The notes beneath the pieces were generated by a model that was given only the letters and a program-made list of their open reading frames with translations, did not search any database and had not been told where the DNA came from. A program made the translations under genes and the position numbers. Positions 17,176 through 25,394 of a stretch of 41,854 bases of DNA are shown here, in pieces. The stretch is from Hankyongella sp964404985 (GTDB taxonomy: Bacteria > Pseudomonadota > Alphaproteobacteria > Sphingomonadales > Sphingomonadaceae): assembly GCA_964404985.1 (NCBI GenBank), contig CAYOMD010000024.1:1-41854 (forward strand), given 5' to 3'. Within the stretch, counting starts at the first letter, position 1. Every line of letters begins with the position of its first letter.

Positions 17176-18573
17176 TTAACGGAAAAGTGAAACTTTAGAG
17201 GCCACCGTATCATCCTGACTCGAACTCTCGGCGACAACGCAATTACGACCGCGCATCTTGGCATCGTAGAGTGCAGCATCCGCGCGCGACAACACCGACT
17301 GACCACTTTCTGCAAAATCCACCATGGCCGCGACGCCGATGCTCGCGCTGATCTGCAACGTTTCCCCGTTCGACAGCAGGAACTGGTCAGAATAGGTCAC
17401 TTCGTTGAGGCGCCGGGCAATATTGGTCGCGGTTGACAGGTCCGTATCGGGCATGAGGATCACGAACTCCTCCCCGCCATAGCGCGCTGCCAGATCGATG
17501 CCGCGCACATTGCGAGAAATCCGTTCTGCGAACAGGCGCAGAGCCTGGTCGCCGATCGTATGGCCCCACCGGTCATTGACCGACTTGAAATGGTCGATGT
17601 CGATCATCGCAAGCGCGAAGGGCCGGCGGCTGGCACGCGCGCGTGCTTCCAGGGTCAACAGGTGCGACTCAAGATAGTGCCGGTTATATAGTCCGGTGAC
17701 CGCGTCGGTCACCGCCAGTTGCATGGAGAGGTGCATGTTCTCCCGCAACTTGTCGGTGATGCATTTGCGCTTCCACAAGCTGCGCAGACGGGCACGCACT
17801 TCGCTGTCATCCGTCGGCAGCTTCAGGCAGTCTCCGACCCCCAGTTCGAACGCCTTGGCCAACGGCCGGATATCGTCGGACTCGTTCGCTGCCAGTATGG
17901 CGATGCCGCGGGTTTCGCGCATAGAGCGCAGCCGTGCGATCGCCTGCAGGCCACATTGTGCGTAGCTCCCAAGGTGCACAACGACCACATCTGTATCGTG
18001 TTGCGAGAGGTGCACCAAACAGTCGGTTGCGCTGTAGCGGGTGACGGCACCAAGCTGGGACAGTTGCTGCTCTAGCGTCTCCGCCTCACCAAGGACCGCA
18101 AGCAGCGACATTTTGATCGGCCTATCGGGGCAGAACCCCAGGCCCATGGGATTGGCAAAGACCAGATCCGTGAGGGAGCGACTCCTCAGTTCATCAAGTG
18201 TAAATTTGAGGCGAAGCAAGGAGCGTACCCGCGCATGAAGCTCCAGATCGACGATCGGCTTGACAAGAAAGTCGTCGGCACCGGCCTCCAGCCCCGGCTC
18301 CCGCTCCGCAGGGCCATCGACGCCGGTCATCATGAGGACCGGGATATGCGCGGTGTTCGGGTCGGATTTCAGACGGCGGCATACCTCGAAGCCATCCATC
18401 TCCGGCATGACAATGTCCAGGATGACAAGGTCGGGCGGGTCCGAGGCCACACTATCAAGCGCGGCCTGACCGCAGTCCGCTGTCATGACCTCATAATATT
18501 CGTCCCGCAGCTTGCGTTCCAGCAACTGACGAACAAGCTCGAGATCATCAACGACCAGGACGCGGGCGGTCAC
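17176..18573 (-). CDS. pleD: Diguanylate cyclase response regulator PleD
   Basis: A 465-residue protein with PleD architecture. Receiver 1 has Asp53 (VILDIVMPEMDG). Receiver 2 (~155-270) is degenerate, with no Asp at the acceptor position (VVVVHLGS). The GGDEF domain has an active-site GGEEF (366-370), LYNRHYL and FKSVNDRWGH. An inhibitory I-site RGID (357-360) lies five residues upstream. It makes c-di-GMP from GTP when phosphorylated, and controls polar development in Caulobacter. It lies 20 bases downstream of divK, the known divK-pleD operon. Confidence 0.95.
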   Translation of the reverse strand: MTARVLVVDDLELVRQLLERKLRDEYYEVMTADCGQAALDSVASDPPDLVILDIVMPEMDGFEVCRRLKSDPNTAHIPVLMMTGVDGPAEREPGLEAGADDFLVKPIVDLELHARVRSLLRLKFTLDELRSRSLTDLVFANPMGLGFCPDRPIKMSLLAVLGEAETLEQQLSQLGAVTRYSATDCLVHLSQHDTDVVVVHLGSYAQCGLQAIARLRSMRETRGIAILAANESDDIRPLAKAFELGVGDCLKLPTDDSEVRARLRSLWKRKCITDKLRENMHLSMQLAVTDAVTGLYNRHYLESHLLTLEARARASRRPFALAMIDIDHFKSVNDRWGHTIGDQALRLFAERISRNVRGIDLAARYGGEEFVILMPDTDLSTATNIARRLNEVTYSDQFLLSNGETLQISASIGVAAMVDFAESGQSVLSRADAALYDAKMRGRNCVVAESSSQDDTVASKVSLFR

Positions 18574-18593
18574 GGTGCTGTCCCCTTCGCAAT

Positions 18594-18956
18594 CTAAGCG
18601 AATTGCCGAACGGTTTCGATGAAACGCAATACGGAAATCGGTTTTGCAATGTATGCTTCGCAGCCGCCGCCTTTTATACGTTCCTCGTCGCCTTTCATAG
18701 CGAAAGCTGTTACGGCAACGACAGGAATCTGGTTCAGGTCGGGGTCCTGCTTGATCCAGCGCGTGACATCAAGACCGGAGACCTCCGGCAATTGAATGTC
18801 CATCAAGATCAGGTCAGGCTTGTGTTCTCGGGCAAGAGCAAGGACAGCATTCCCATCGCGTGTGCGCACAGTGCGGTAAGCGTGTGCTTCCAGCAGATCA
18901 CAGAAAAGCTTCATGTTAAGCTCGTTGTCTTCCACAACGAGCACCGTCTTCTGCAT
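18594..18956 (-). CDS. divK: Single-domain response regulator DivK
   Basis: A 120-residue receiver. The stretches VLVVEDNELNMKLF, PDLILMDIQLPE and VVAVTAFAMKGDEERI, with GGCEAYIAKPISV, are close to Caulobacter DivK as I recall it. Phospho-acceptor is Asp53. DivK modulates the kinases that feed CckA-ChpT-CtrA, so it is functionally linked to chpT at 2444. It is first in the operon with pleD. The 270 bases upstream are AT-richer and should contain its promoter. Confidence 0.95.
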   Translation of the reverse strand: MQKTVLVVEDNELNMKLFCDLLEAHAYRTVRTRDGNAVLALAREHKPDLILMDIQLPEVSGLDVTRWIKQDPDLNQIPVVAVTAFAMKGDEERIKGGGCEAYIAKPISVLRFIETVRQFA

Positions 18957-19229
18957 AAAACCTACCCTCTATTCCACAGTCGACCAGCATAATCGCCAAG
19001 TTGATTATTCAGCGTTATGACGTAGTCAGCCTGCGGAACCCCTATTCTAAGCTGCTTAGCAGAAAATCCTACGCCTTCAAACCTGTTCCGACATATCCTA
19101 CTGACCCAAATTGGAACAGTTTTTTCCAGAGATTAAAAATGCCGTGCATATACAAATTCAAGATGACGAGAAATTAAAAAAAAGTAACACTCTGTGCGTT
19201 GATAAATCGTTACCGGAAAGGGCAAAACG

Positions 19230-19904
19230 GTGCATGGATCTATCGATCTACCGGAGGCTGGTGGAGAAAAAGGGCGCATCGGGGAGATCGCCGGCCGATT
19301 GATTGCGGATATGGGCCTGTCGGCCCAGGTCTCCATCGGTCAGCAGGACCTCCTCCGGCAGGTCCTGCAATTTGCCAGCGATGCCGAACACACCATGATT
19401 CGGCAAGCGCAGCAGTTGAGCTCCCTGCGCGACTCGACGCTGGTCGATGAGATGACCGGTATCACCAACAAGCGTGGTCTCGAGCGTCTGTTCGCCCGGT
19501 CGGTTGCGTTTTCGTCCCGCTATGGCGATACTGCCGTTCTCGTGAAGGTTGAGCTTCGCGATCATGAACAGGTGCTGGGCGGCCTGCCGGCGCTGCAGCT
19601 TTCATCGACGCTGTACAGCGTCGCGCGCACAATAAACCGCTCGATCCGCTCCAGCGACATCCTGGCACGCATAGGCCAGCGTGAGTTTGCGATCCTGCTG
19701 GAGCGCTGCCCGCAGGCGTCAGCGCCGGAAAAAGCCCGCACGATCTGCGCCGAACTCAACAAGATCGATATCGAGACCGCAACCGGGCGGCAGCCATTGC
19801 AGTTCGGCTTCGGCCTGGCGGCAATCTCCCCGCAAGCCACACTCACCAGTGCGTTGGCGCTGGCGGAGCGCGACCTGCTGCGACGGTCCCTGGCTGCAAG
19901 CTAG
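19230..19904 (+). CDS. Degenerate GGDEF-domain protein (probable c-di-GMP receptor)
   Basis: A 224-residue soluble protein. The N-terminal ~70 residues are helical and of unknown family. A GGDEF-like domain starts at DEMTGITNKRGLERLF (~73). The catalytic GGDEF is replaced by GQREF (149-153), so cyclase activity is not expected. The product-binding I-site R-S-S-D (140-143) is kept at the canonical five-residue distance. This combination is that of c-di-GMP receptors such as PopA. The GTG at 19230 has GGAAAGG upstream. It lies next to and divergent from divK-pleD, suggesting a linked role. Confidence 0.75.
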   Translation: MHGSIDLPEAGGEKGRIGEIAGRLIADMGLSAQVSIGQQDLLRQVLQFASDAEHTMIRQAQQLSSLRDSTLVDEMTGITNKRGLERLFARSVAFSSRYGDTAVLVKVELRDHEQVLGGLPALQLSSTLYSVARTINRSIRSSDILARIGQREFAILLERCPQASAPEKARTICAELNKIDIETATGRQPLQFGFGLAAISPQATLTSALALAERDLLRRSLAAS

Positions 19905-19999
19905 CGCATCGACACAGGATGAAGCACGACTAGGCAAGTGCGCTAAAACTGCGTAAACATAGCGCTGTTTCTTTTATAGGCCTGCATAGGGGTTTGTGG

Positions 20000-20467
20000 A
20001 TGTCTGTTGAACAGCGTTTATGGGGACTGGGCGTCACCTTGCCGCAACCGGCCGCTCCGGTCGCAAATTACGTCCCTTGGGTCAAAAGCGGCAGCCATCT
20101 CTATATATCCGGCCAATTGCCGTTTCTGGACGGCACACTCGCCTACAGCGGCAAGGTGGGTGCTGCGGTCTCGATCGAGGATGCAACCGATGCTGCACGC
20201 CTGTGCGGGGTCAACCTGATTGCGCAGGCAAAGGCGGCGCTCGGCTCCCTCGAGAAGGTGCGACGTGTGGTCAAGCTCGGTGCCTTCGTCAATTCGGCAT
20301 CCGATTTCACGCGCCAGCCGCAGGTGGCAAACGGGGCATCGGACCTCATGGTGACAGCGTTTGGAGAGGCAATCGGTCGTCATGCCCGCAGCGCTGTCGG
20401 TGTCAATGTGCTCCCGCTTGATGCTGCCGTGGAGATTGATGCGGTATTTGAGGTCGATCCTGATTGA
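20000..20467 (+). CDS. RidA family (YjgF/YER057c/UK114) protein
   Basis: A 155-residue protein, longer than the ~130 residues of E. coli RidA, as in the RidA-like subgroup often annotated as endoribonuclease L-PSP. Family blocks are YISGQLPF, then GKVG, LGSLEKVRRVVKLGAFVNS, and VGVNVLPLDAAVEIDAVFEV. Canonical RidA hydrolyses reactive enamines and imines using an Arg near the C-terminal third; that Arg is not obvious here (VGVNVLPLD), so activity may differ. AGGGG supports ATG 20000. It precedes a GDPD-like gene and a COG3146 gene. Confidence 0.85.
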   Translation: MSVEQRLWGLGVTLPQPAAPVANYVPWVKSGSHLYISGQLPFLDGTLAYSGKVGAAVSIEDATDAARLCGVNLIAQAKAALGSLEKVRRVVKLGAFVNSASDFTRQPQVANGASDLMVTAFGEAIGRHARSAVGVNVLPLDAAVEIDAVFEVDPD

Positions 20468-20475
20468 TTTTAACC

Positions 20476-20499
20476 GAAGAGGAAAGGCACAACCTCTTC
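20476..20499 (+). other. Stem-loop after the RidA gene
   Basis: GAAGAGG (20476-20482) pairs with CCTCTTC (20493-20499). Two T-runs follow at about 20512 and 20521, too far from the stem for a textbook terminator. It may still help end the RidA transcript. The rest of the 190-base gap to the next gene is AT-richer, with no other clear signal. Confidence 0.3.
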
Positions 20500-20657
20500 A
20501 TCATCCAAGAGTCTTTTTCGTTTTTTTTGACCCTTGGGTTCATGAAAAAGCGATCGGAACGGCTCCAGATACAGACTAGACCCTTTTTGTCTGATTTTGA
20601 CTGGTTCATGAGGTGATCCCGTCAAAATCGGGCGGGGTCGCATGAAAAGAGGGTTGC

Positions 20658-21503
20658 ATGCCACCTGCCTCGCCACCGGTAAGAGACAGCGGCGTCAGTG
20701 TCCGTCTGGCCTGGCTGACCCGTCAGCCATTTGCATGGCGCGGCTCGGTTGCCCCGGATGCGCCGCCAAACACCCTGACAGCGCTCGACCGCGCGAGCCG
20801 CATGGGCTTCGGCATCGTGATGGACGTTCAGCAGACGTTCGACAGCGATGTCGTGGTCTTCGGGGACGCGATGATGGAAGGCCTCACGGACCTGGAGGGC
20901 GCGCCTTCAGCCTTTAGCGCAAACATGCTGCAGGAGACGCGGATCAAGGGCACTGTGCACACCATTCCGTTGCTCATGTCAGCCTTGCTGCAGATCGCCG
21001 GACGTGCGCCGATTATCATCAACGCCATAACCACCAGCGCCAAAATGCGGCCTCTCTGCTATGCGATCCGGCGCGCACTGGAGGGCTATCGCGGCCCGTG
21101 CGCGATCATGTCGTCCGAGCCGGAACTGGTATGCTGGTTCGGTCGCAACATGCCGCTTATCCCGCGTGGTATCAATGTATCCGCAGACACAACTGAGTAC
21201 GCGCGCAGTTCTATTCTGCCGCCGAGTATGCATTTGCTGTCGGCGGTCATGCGGTCGCGGCCGCATTTCATGGCGTTTCAAACTAACAGCCTGCCGAACC
21301 GGCTGGCTTCTCGCCTGCGCAACCATGGTGTCCCGATTCTGGCCATCGGTGTCGACAGCATGCAAACGCATATGCGGGTCAATAATCATGCCGACAATGT
21401 GGTGATTGACACCCTCGCGATGTCCGGCGCTTCCACTGTGGTATCCGCGACACTGGAGCCGGAGGTGCCACTGCGGCGTGCGGAACCCGGACTTGCTCGC
21501 TAG
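20658..21503 (+). CDS. GDPD-fold protein lacking catalytic residues (pseudoenzyme)
   Basis: A 281-residue protein that aligns by eye to glycerophosphodiester phosphodiesterases (compare UgpQ). The barrel start H-R-G is W27-R-G, P-E-N-T is P-P-N-T (36-39), the metal-site I-E-x-D is I-V-M-D (53-56), the general-acid H-D is G69-D70, and I-E-I-K is lost. Catalysis by the known mechanism is therefore not expected; a binding or scaffold role is inferred. GAGGG lies four bases before the ATG. Its setting is RidA - this gene - COG3146. No signal peptide is seen. Confidence 0.7.
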   Translation: MPPASPPVRDSGVSVRLAWLTRQPFAWRGSVAPDAPPNTLTALDRASRMGFGIVMDVQQTFDSDVVVFGDAMMEGLTDLEGAPSAFSANMLQETRIKGTVHTIPLLMSALLQIAGRAPIIINAITTSAKMRPLCYAIRRALEGYRGPCAIMSSEPELVCWFGRNMPLIPRGINVSADTTEYARSSILPPSMHLLSAVMRSRPHFMAFQTNSLPNRLASRLRNHGVPILAIGVDSMQTHMRVNNHADNVVIDTLAMSGASTVVSATLEPEVPLRRAEPGLAR

Positions 21504-21514
21504 CAGCGGGTCTT

Positions 21515-22645
21515 ATGACCGTCCTCAAGGTACACAACAGCATCCAGTCCATCGCCTCTGATGACTGGGACGCCTGCGCGGGCAAAGATCATCCCTTTGT
21601 CCGGCACGCCTTCTTTCAGGCTCTGGAGGCCAGCGGCAGTGCCTGCGCCCGGACCGGCTGGCAGCCGTTCCACCTGAGCGTCAACCTCGGCGACGCGTTG
21701 GCAGGTGTCGTCCCTGCCTACGTCAAGACCCATTCCCAGGGCGAGTATGTCTTCGACCATGGCTGGGCGGATGCTTTTACCCGTGCCGGCGGGCGCTACT
21801 ATCCCAAGCTGCAGGTGAGCGTGCCGTTCACCCCTGTCACCGGGCCACGCCTGATGACCAGGACACCCGAGGCCGCCCCATTTCTGATCGCCGGGCTGCA
21901 ATCCCTCGCCGAGCAAAACAGCTTGTCTTCGGCCCACGCGACCTTTCTGCAAAAGGAGCAGGCCGAACGCTTCGAGGCTGCCGGCTGGCTGATCCGCATG
22001 GACCAGCAGTTCCATTGGCAAGACGCCGGCTATGCCGATTTTGAGGGGTTTCTGGGGGCACTCGCCTCCCGCAAGCGCAAGGCGATCCGCAAGGAGCGGT
22101 CAACCGCTACGGAGAATGGCATCCAGATCCGCTGGCACACCGGCGCAGATATCACGGAGGCGCACTGGGACGCATTCTGGGTTTTTTATCAGGATACCGG
22201 TGCACGCAAATGGGGGCAGCCATACCTGACCCGTCGTTTCTTCTCGATGCTCAGCGAAGCCATGGCCGACGCAGTCTTGCTGGTGTTTGCCTATCGCGAT
22301 GGCCGCCCGATTGCCGGCGCGCTGAACCTCATCGGCGCGGATACGCTCTACGGGCGCTACTGGGGCGCGATCGAAGAACACCCCTGCCTGCACTTCGAGG
22401 TTTGCTACTATCAGGCCATCGACTTCGCGCTGGCGCATGGCCTCAAGCGGGTCGAGGCCGGGGCACAGGGCGAGCATAAACTGGCGCGTGGCTATGTGCC
22501 GACGCCCACCTGGTCAGCGCACTGGATTTCCCATCCCGGTCTGCGACGGGCTGTTGCAGATTTCCTGGCGCATGAGCGTCGCGCGATGACGGACATCATC
22601 GCCGAGCTGGATGCGGCAGCACCGTTTCGACGATCGCAGGATTGA
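21515..22645 (+). CDS. COG3146 / DUF482 GNAT-fold (FemAB-like) protein
   Basis: A 376-residue protein. The start (IQSIASDDWDACAG, HPFVRHAFFQALE) and the blocks YPKLQVSVPFTPVTGPR, FHWQDAGYADFEGFL with SRKRKAIRKER, and GAQGEHKLARGYVPTPTWSAH match, by memory, the COG3146 family. It is predicted to be an N-acyltransferase related to FemAB peptidyl transferases. The substrate is unknown. It begins 12 bases after the GDPD-like gene, so the two are probably co-transcribed. No membrane segment is evident. Confidence 0.8.
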   Translation: MTVLKVHNSIQSIASDDWDACAGKDHPFVRHAFFQALEASGSACARTGWQPFHLSVNLGDALAGVVPAYVKTHSQGEYVFDHGWADAFTRAGGRYYPKLQVSVPFTPVTGPRLMTRTPEAAPFLIAGLQSLAEQNSLSSAHATFLQKEQAERFEAAGWLIRMDQQFHWQDAGYADFEGFLGALASRKRKAIRKERSTATENGIQIRWHTGADITEAHWDAFWVFYQDTGARKWGQPYLTRRFFSMLSEAMADAVLLVFAYRDGRPIAGALNLIGADTLYGRYWGAIEEHPCLHFEVCYYQAIDFALAHGLKRVEAGAQGEHKLARGYVPTPTWSAHWISHPGLRRAVADFLAHERRAMTDIIAELDAAAPFRRSQD

Positions 22646-22688
22646 TGAGCGTGATACTCGACCTGAATCTGTCAGATCGCAGCTCAAA

Positions 22689-22961
22689 TCAATGACGGGT
22701 CTGGCTCAGCCACTCGCGGGCCATGCGCTGGGCCTCGGCGATTTCACAGGGGCTCATTTCAGCGGCAACCTCCGCCCGAATGGCCTGTGCGGCCTTGATC
22801 CCCTTCATGGCGGCGAGATTCAGCCACTTGTGAGCTTCCACCAGGTTCGGCTCAACACCACGACCCAGGGCATAGGACAGCCCCAGATCATACAGGGCAT
22901 CCGGCTTGCCCCTTTGCGCCGCTTGCAAATGTCGTGCGATATCGCTTGCTGCAATCGCCAT
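22689..22961 (-). CDS. Small Sel1-repeat protein
   Basis: A 90-residue protein. One clear Sel1-like repeat pair is readable: ALYDLGLSYALGRGVEPNLVEAHKWLNLAAMKG, given here as positions ~21-54. The C-terminal helix has MAREWL. Sel1 repeats mediate protein contacts; the partner is unknown. GGAGG five bases before the ATG at 22961 makes the start secure. It lies downstream of the kinase on the same strand and converges with the COG3146 gene. Confidence 0.82.
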   Translation of the reverse strand: MAIAASDIARHLQAAQRGKPDALYDLGLSYALGRGVEPNLVEAHKWLNLAAMKGIKAAQAIRAEVAAEMSPCEIAEAQRMAREWLSQTRH

Positions 22962-23050
22962 AACGTCCTCCGACTTCCCCGACCGCGCCCCTTCTGGCGA
23001 CGGTTCCTTAAGTCAAGGGCGAGACTGCCCAAGCGTCTCACAAAAAAAGG

Positions 23051-23158
23051 TTAACGCGGGCGGAAATTATGTCGGTAGCAGAAAAATAAACCTGTGACGG
23101 CAGCCACAAGAGCACCGAGCCAGAGTAAACATGCAAGATATTGTTTTATAATAGCTTC
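23051..23158 (-). other. Hydrophobic open frame directly after the kinase stop, in the same frame
   Basis: After the kinase TAA the same frame stays open for 35 codons to a second TAA. It reads as one membrane segment (YLACLLWLGALVAAVTGLFF) followed by a basic end (CYRHNFRPR). There is no ATG, GTG or TTG before the hydrophobic part; only ATT is available. It could be a chance frame, a read-through tail giving a membrane-anchored kinase, or a gene that has lost its start. Confidence 0.25.
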
Positions 23159-24208
23159 TTAACCATACATCCGCAGCGCGGATGTGCTGGCACGGGTGAA
23201 GGTGAACTCGCCCTGCGGTCGCCCACCATCGGCATAGCGTACCCGGCTTGCGGGCAAGGTCACGACGGCGCGCGTGCCCAGCCCGAGATGGGAGTGCAGC
23301 TCGAATGAGCCATCGTGGAGCTCCGTCAGAGCCTTGACCAGCGGCAGGCCCAGCCCGGTCGAGCGTAGCATGTCGACCGTTGCGTCGCCGAACTGTGCGA
23401 AGGGCTGCATGACCTCGTCCAGCATGTCCGGATCGATGCCCGGCCCCTGGTCGCGGACCTCGAAGCGCATCTGGCCGGACGCCAATACCCGCACCGTCAG
23501 GGTCACTGCGGTATCCGCGTAGGTATATTTCACGGCATTACTGAGGAGATTGACCATGATCTGCCGCAGGATACGCTCATCGGCATAGAGTTTCGGCAGG
23601 CTGCCCCGCACCTTCACATGGATGGAGATACCGCGCCGCTCGGCCAGCGGCATCACCATGCGCGTCATCTGGTCCAGCACCGGGCGCACATCGATGTCGG
23701 TTTCCTTCAAGGTCATCGCATTGGCGTCAATCTTGGCGAGGTCGAGCACGGCATCGACAAGTGCCACCAGGTGCTCCCCCGACTCATGGATCGCATCCAC
23801 ATAGCCCGCATAGGCCGTCGGCTGAATGTCTCCATAGACGCCGGAGCGGATCAGATCCGAATAACCAACGATGGCGTTGAGTGGTGTACGCAGTTCGTGG
23901 CTGAGGTTCGCGAACAGCGTCTTGCTTTCCTGGACATGGTGCGCGAGGGCGCGACGGGCAGCATTGCGATCCCGCATTGCGTGCTTGGCGCGCCGGTTCA
24001 ACAGGCGCAGCAATTCCACCGGGTCGAGCCGGCCGCACACTTCGCCAGTGTCGGCAACCCAGGCCCCGCACTTGATGAGATCATCAAGGTCACGGCGCGC
24101 CAGCAGCGAGTCAAGCGTCGCATTGGCGTCGAGTACCGCCTCGATCAGCGTGCAGTCGACTGGCCCATCGCCAACCGGCTGCATGAAATCCCGTATGAGA
24201 CAGGTCAT
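23159..24208 (-). CDS. Cytosolic sensor histidine kinase
   Basis: A 349-residue kinase with no membrane segment. The N-terminal ~85 residues are of unknown family and contain Cys47, Cys58 and Cys20. The DHp domain has FANLSHELRTPLNAIVGYS (His104), like the PleC/DivJ class. The HATPase has N-box Asn224 (LLSNAVKYT), DQGPG (253-257) and TGLGLPL. No receiver follows and no regulator gene is adjacent, so it is an orphan; DivK is a possible partner by DHp similarity (inference). Start is ATG 24208 or 24184; GGGA precedes the latter. Confidence 0.85.
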   Translation of the reverse strand: MTCLIRDFMQPVGDGPVDCTLIEAVLDANATLDSLLARRDLDDLIKCGAWVADTGEVCGRLDPVELLRLLNRRAKHAMRDRNAARRALAHHVQESKTLFANLSHELRTPLNAIVGYSDLIRSGVYGDIQPTAYAGYVDAIHESGEHLVALVDAVLDLAKIDANAMTLKETDIDVRPVLDQMTRMVMPLAERRGISIHVKVRGSLPKLYADERILRQIMVNLLSNAVKYTYADTAVTLTVRVLASGQMRFEVRDQGPGIDPDMLDEVMQPFAQFGDATVDMLRSTGLGLPLVKALTELHDGSFELHSHLGLGTRAVVTLPASRVRYADGGRPQGEFTFTRASTSALRMYG

Positions 24209-24377
24209 CCACAAGACCTTGCGCTAATGGCGGTATCCGGGTGCGCAGTCCGCTGACCAACGGGGGTCATGCTTGCTGCACAGCCATTATCCGCCCCCAG
24301 TCAAGACCATACAGCAAACTATGTTAAAAAATGGTAACTGAGCTTAACCAAGGATGTGCCGCTATGGTTACATTGCC

Positions 24378-25238
24378 TTAAGGCCTCTCGACCGGCATGT
24401 TATCGAGCAGACGGACATCGCCGACCCGTGCGACCGCCAGCAGTCGCGCCGGCTTGTCGAGCGCATCCATGAGTGACAGGGTGTCAGGGTCGCGCAGCTC
24501 CAGATAGTCGACCTGCGCACACCCGGCGTCCAGCAGCGCCTGCCGCCCCTCTGCCAGCACCTGGGCCACCGGCGCACCGGCCCGGATGCGCGCCGCGCAC
24601 TGTGCCAGGATGCGCGGCAAAGCCAGCGCCGTGACACGCTGCGCCGGGCTGAGCCGGGCATTGCGGGAGGAGAGCGCCAGACCATCGGCATCACGCACGA
24701 GGGGTGCGCCGATAATCCTGGTCGGGATGTCCAGATCGCACGCCAACCGTCTGATGATCGCCAATTGCTGAAAATCCTTCTCGCCGAAGACCGCAACATC
24801 GGCCTGTGCCTGGATCAGCAGCTTGGTGACGATGGTCGCCACACCTTCGAAATGTCCCGGCCGCCAGGGGCCGCACAGCCCCTCGCTCAAGCCGGCCACC
24901 ATGACCGATGTCGCAAAGCCCGCCGGGTACATGGTGTGCGCATCCGGCGCATAAACCGCATGTGCGCCGGCAGCGGCCGCGATCGTCACATCCGTCAATT
25001 CCTGGCGGGGATAGGCGTCGAAATCCTCGGATGGACCGAACTGGGTCGGGTTGACGAACACACTCACCACCACCCGCCCGGCATGCGCCAGCGCAGTGGT
25101 CACGAGTGAGGCATGGCCGTCATGCAGTGCCCCCATCGTCGGCACCAATGCCGTGCGCTGGCCTTGTGTCTGCCAGTCCCGCATCTGGGCACGCAGGCTG
25201 GTTGTATCACGCAGGATAGGAATAGGGGCGTCAGTCAT
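24378..25238 (-). CDS. panC: Pantoate-beta-alanine ligase
   Basis: A 286-residue enzyme joining pantoate and beta-alanine with ATP to make pantothenate. The ATP site is PTMGALHDGH (33-42). Other family blocks are VSVFVNPTQFGPSEDFDAYPR, with the pantoate-binding Q-F, then VFGEKDFQQL and SSRNARLS. Length is normal. It is transcribed divergently from mipZ; the 156 bases between them must hold both promoters. panB is not in the window. Confidence 0.96.
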   Translation of the reverse strand: MTDAPIPILRDTTSLRAQMRDWQTQGQRTALVPTMGALHDGHASLVTTALAHAGRVVVSVFVNPTQFGPSEDFDAYPRQELTDVTIAAAAGAHAVYAPDAHTMYPAGFATSVMVAGLSEGLCGPWRPGHFEGVATIVTKLLIQAQADVAVFGEKDFQQLAIIRRLACDLDIPTRIIGAPLVRDADGLALSSRNARLSPAQRVTALALPRILAQCAARIRAGAPVAQVLAEGRQALLDAGCAQVDYLELRDPDTLSLMDALDKPARLLAVARVGDVRLLDNMPVERP

Positions 25239-25394
25239 GGCGCGTGGCGGCTTTCAAGGTGGGCTGGCCGGTTAAACGGGACGCTAGTTGACGGCGCACC
25301 GGACATCGCCGAAACAGTGTTCCGACATCCGCAACGCCAAGGCAAGAGTCGGCGTGACGGAGTGAACAGGCAAGGCCGGGGGTTTGCGCATACT

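Noticed and set aside
19111..19302. Plus-strand 63-codon frame upstream of the degenerate GGDEF gene
   Set aside because: It overlaps the GGDEF gene in another frame, has low-complexity Lys-rich content and no ribosome site.
23148..23163. ATAA-N7-TTAAC, a near-CtrA box
   Set aside because: It overlaps the kinase stop codon and does not precede a start on either strand at a useful distance; likely chance.
24322..24349. TTAA-rich stretch upstream of the kinase that looked like a CtrA box
   Set aside because: On both strands at least two of the nine fixed bases fail; spacing is wrong for the better half-site.
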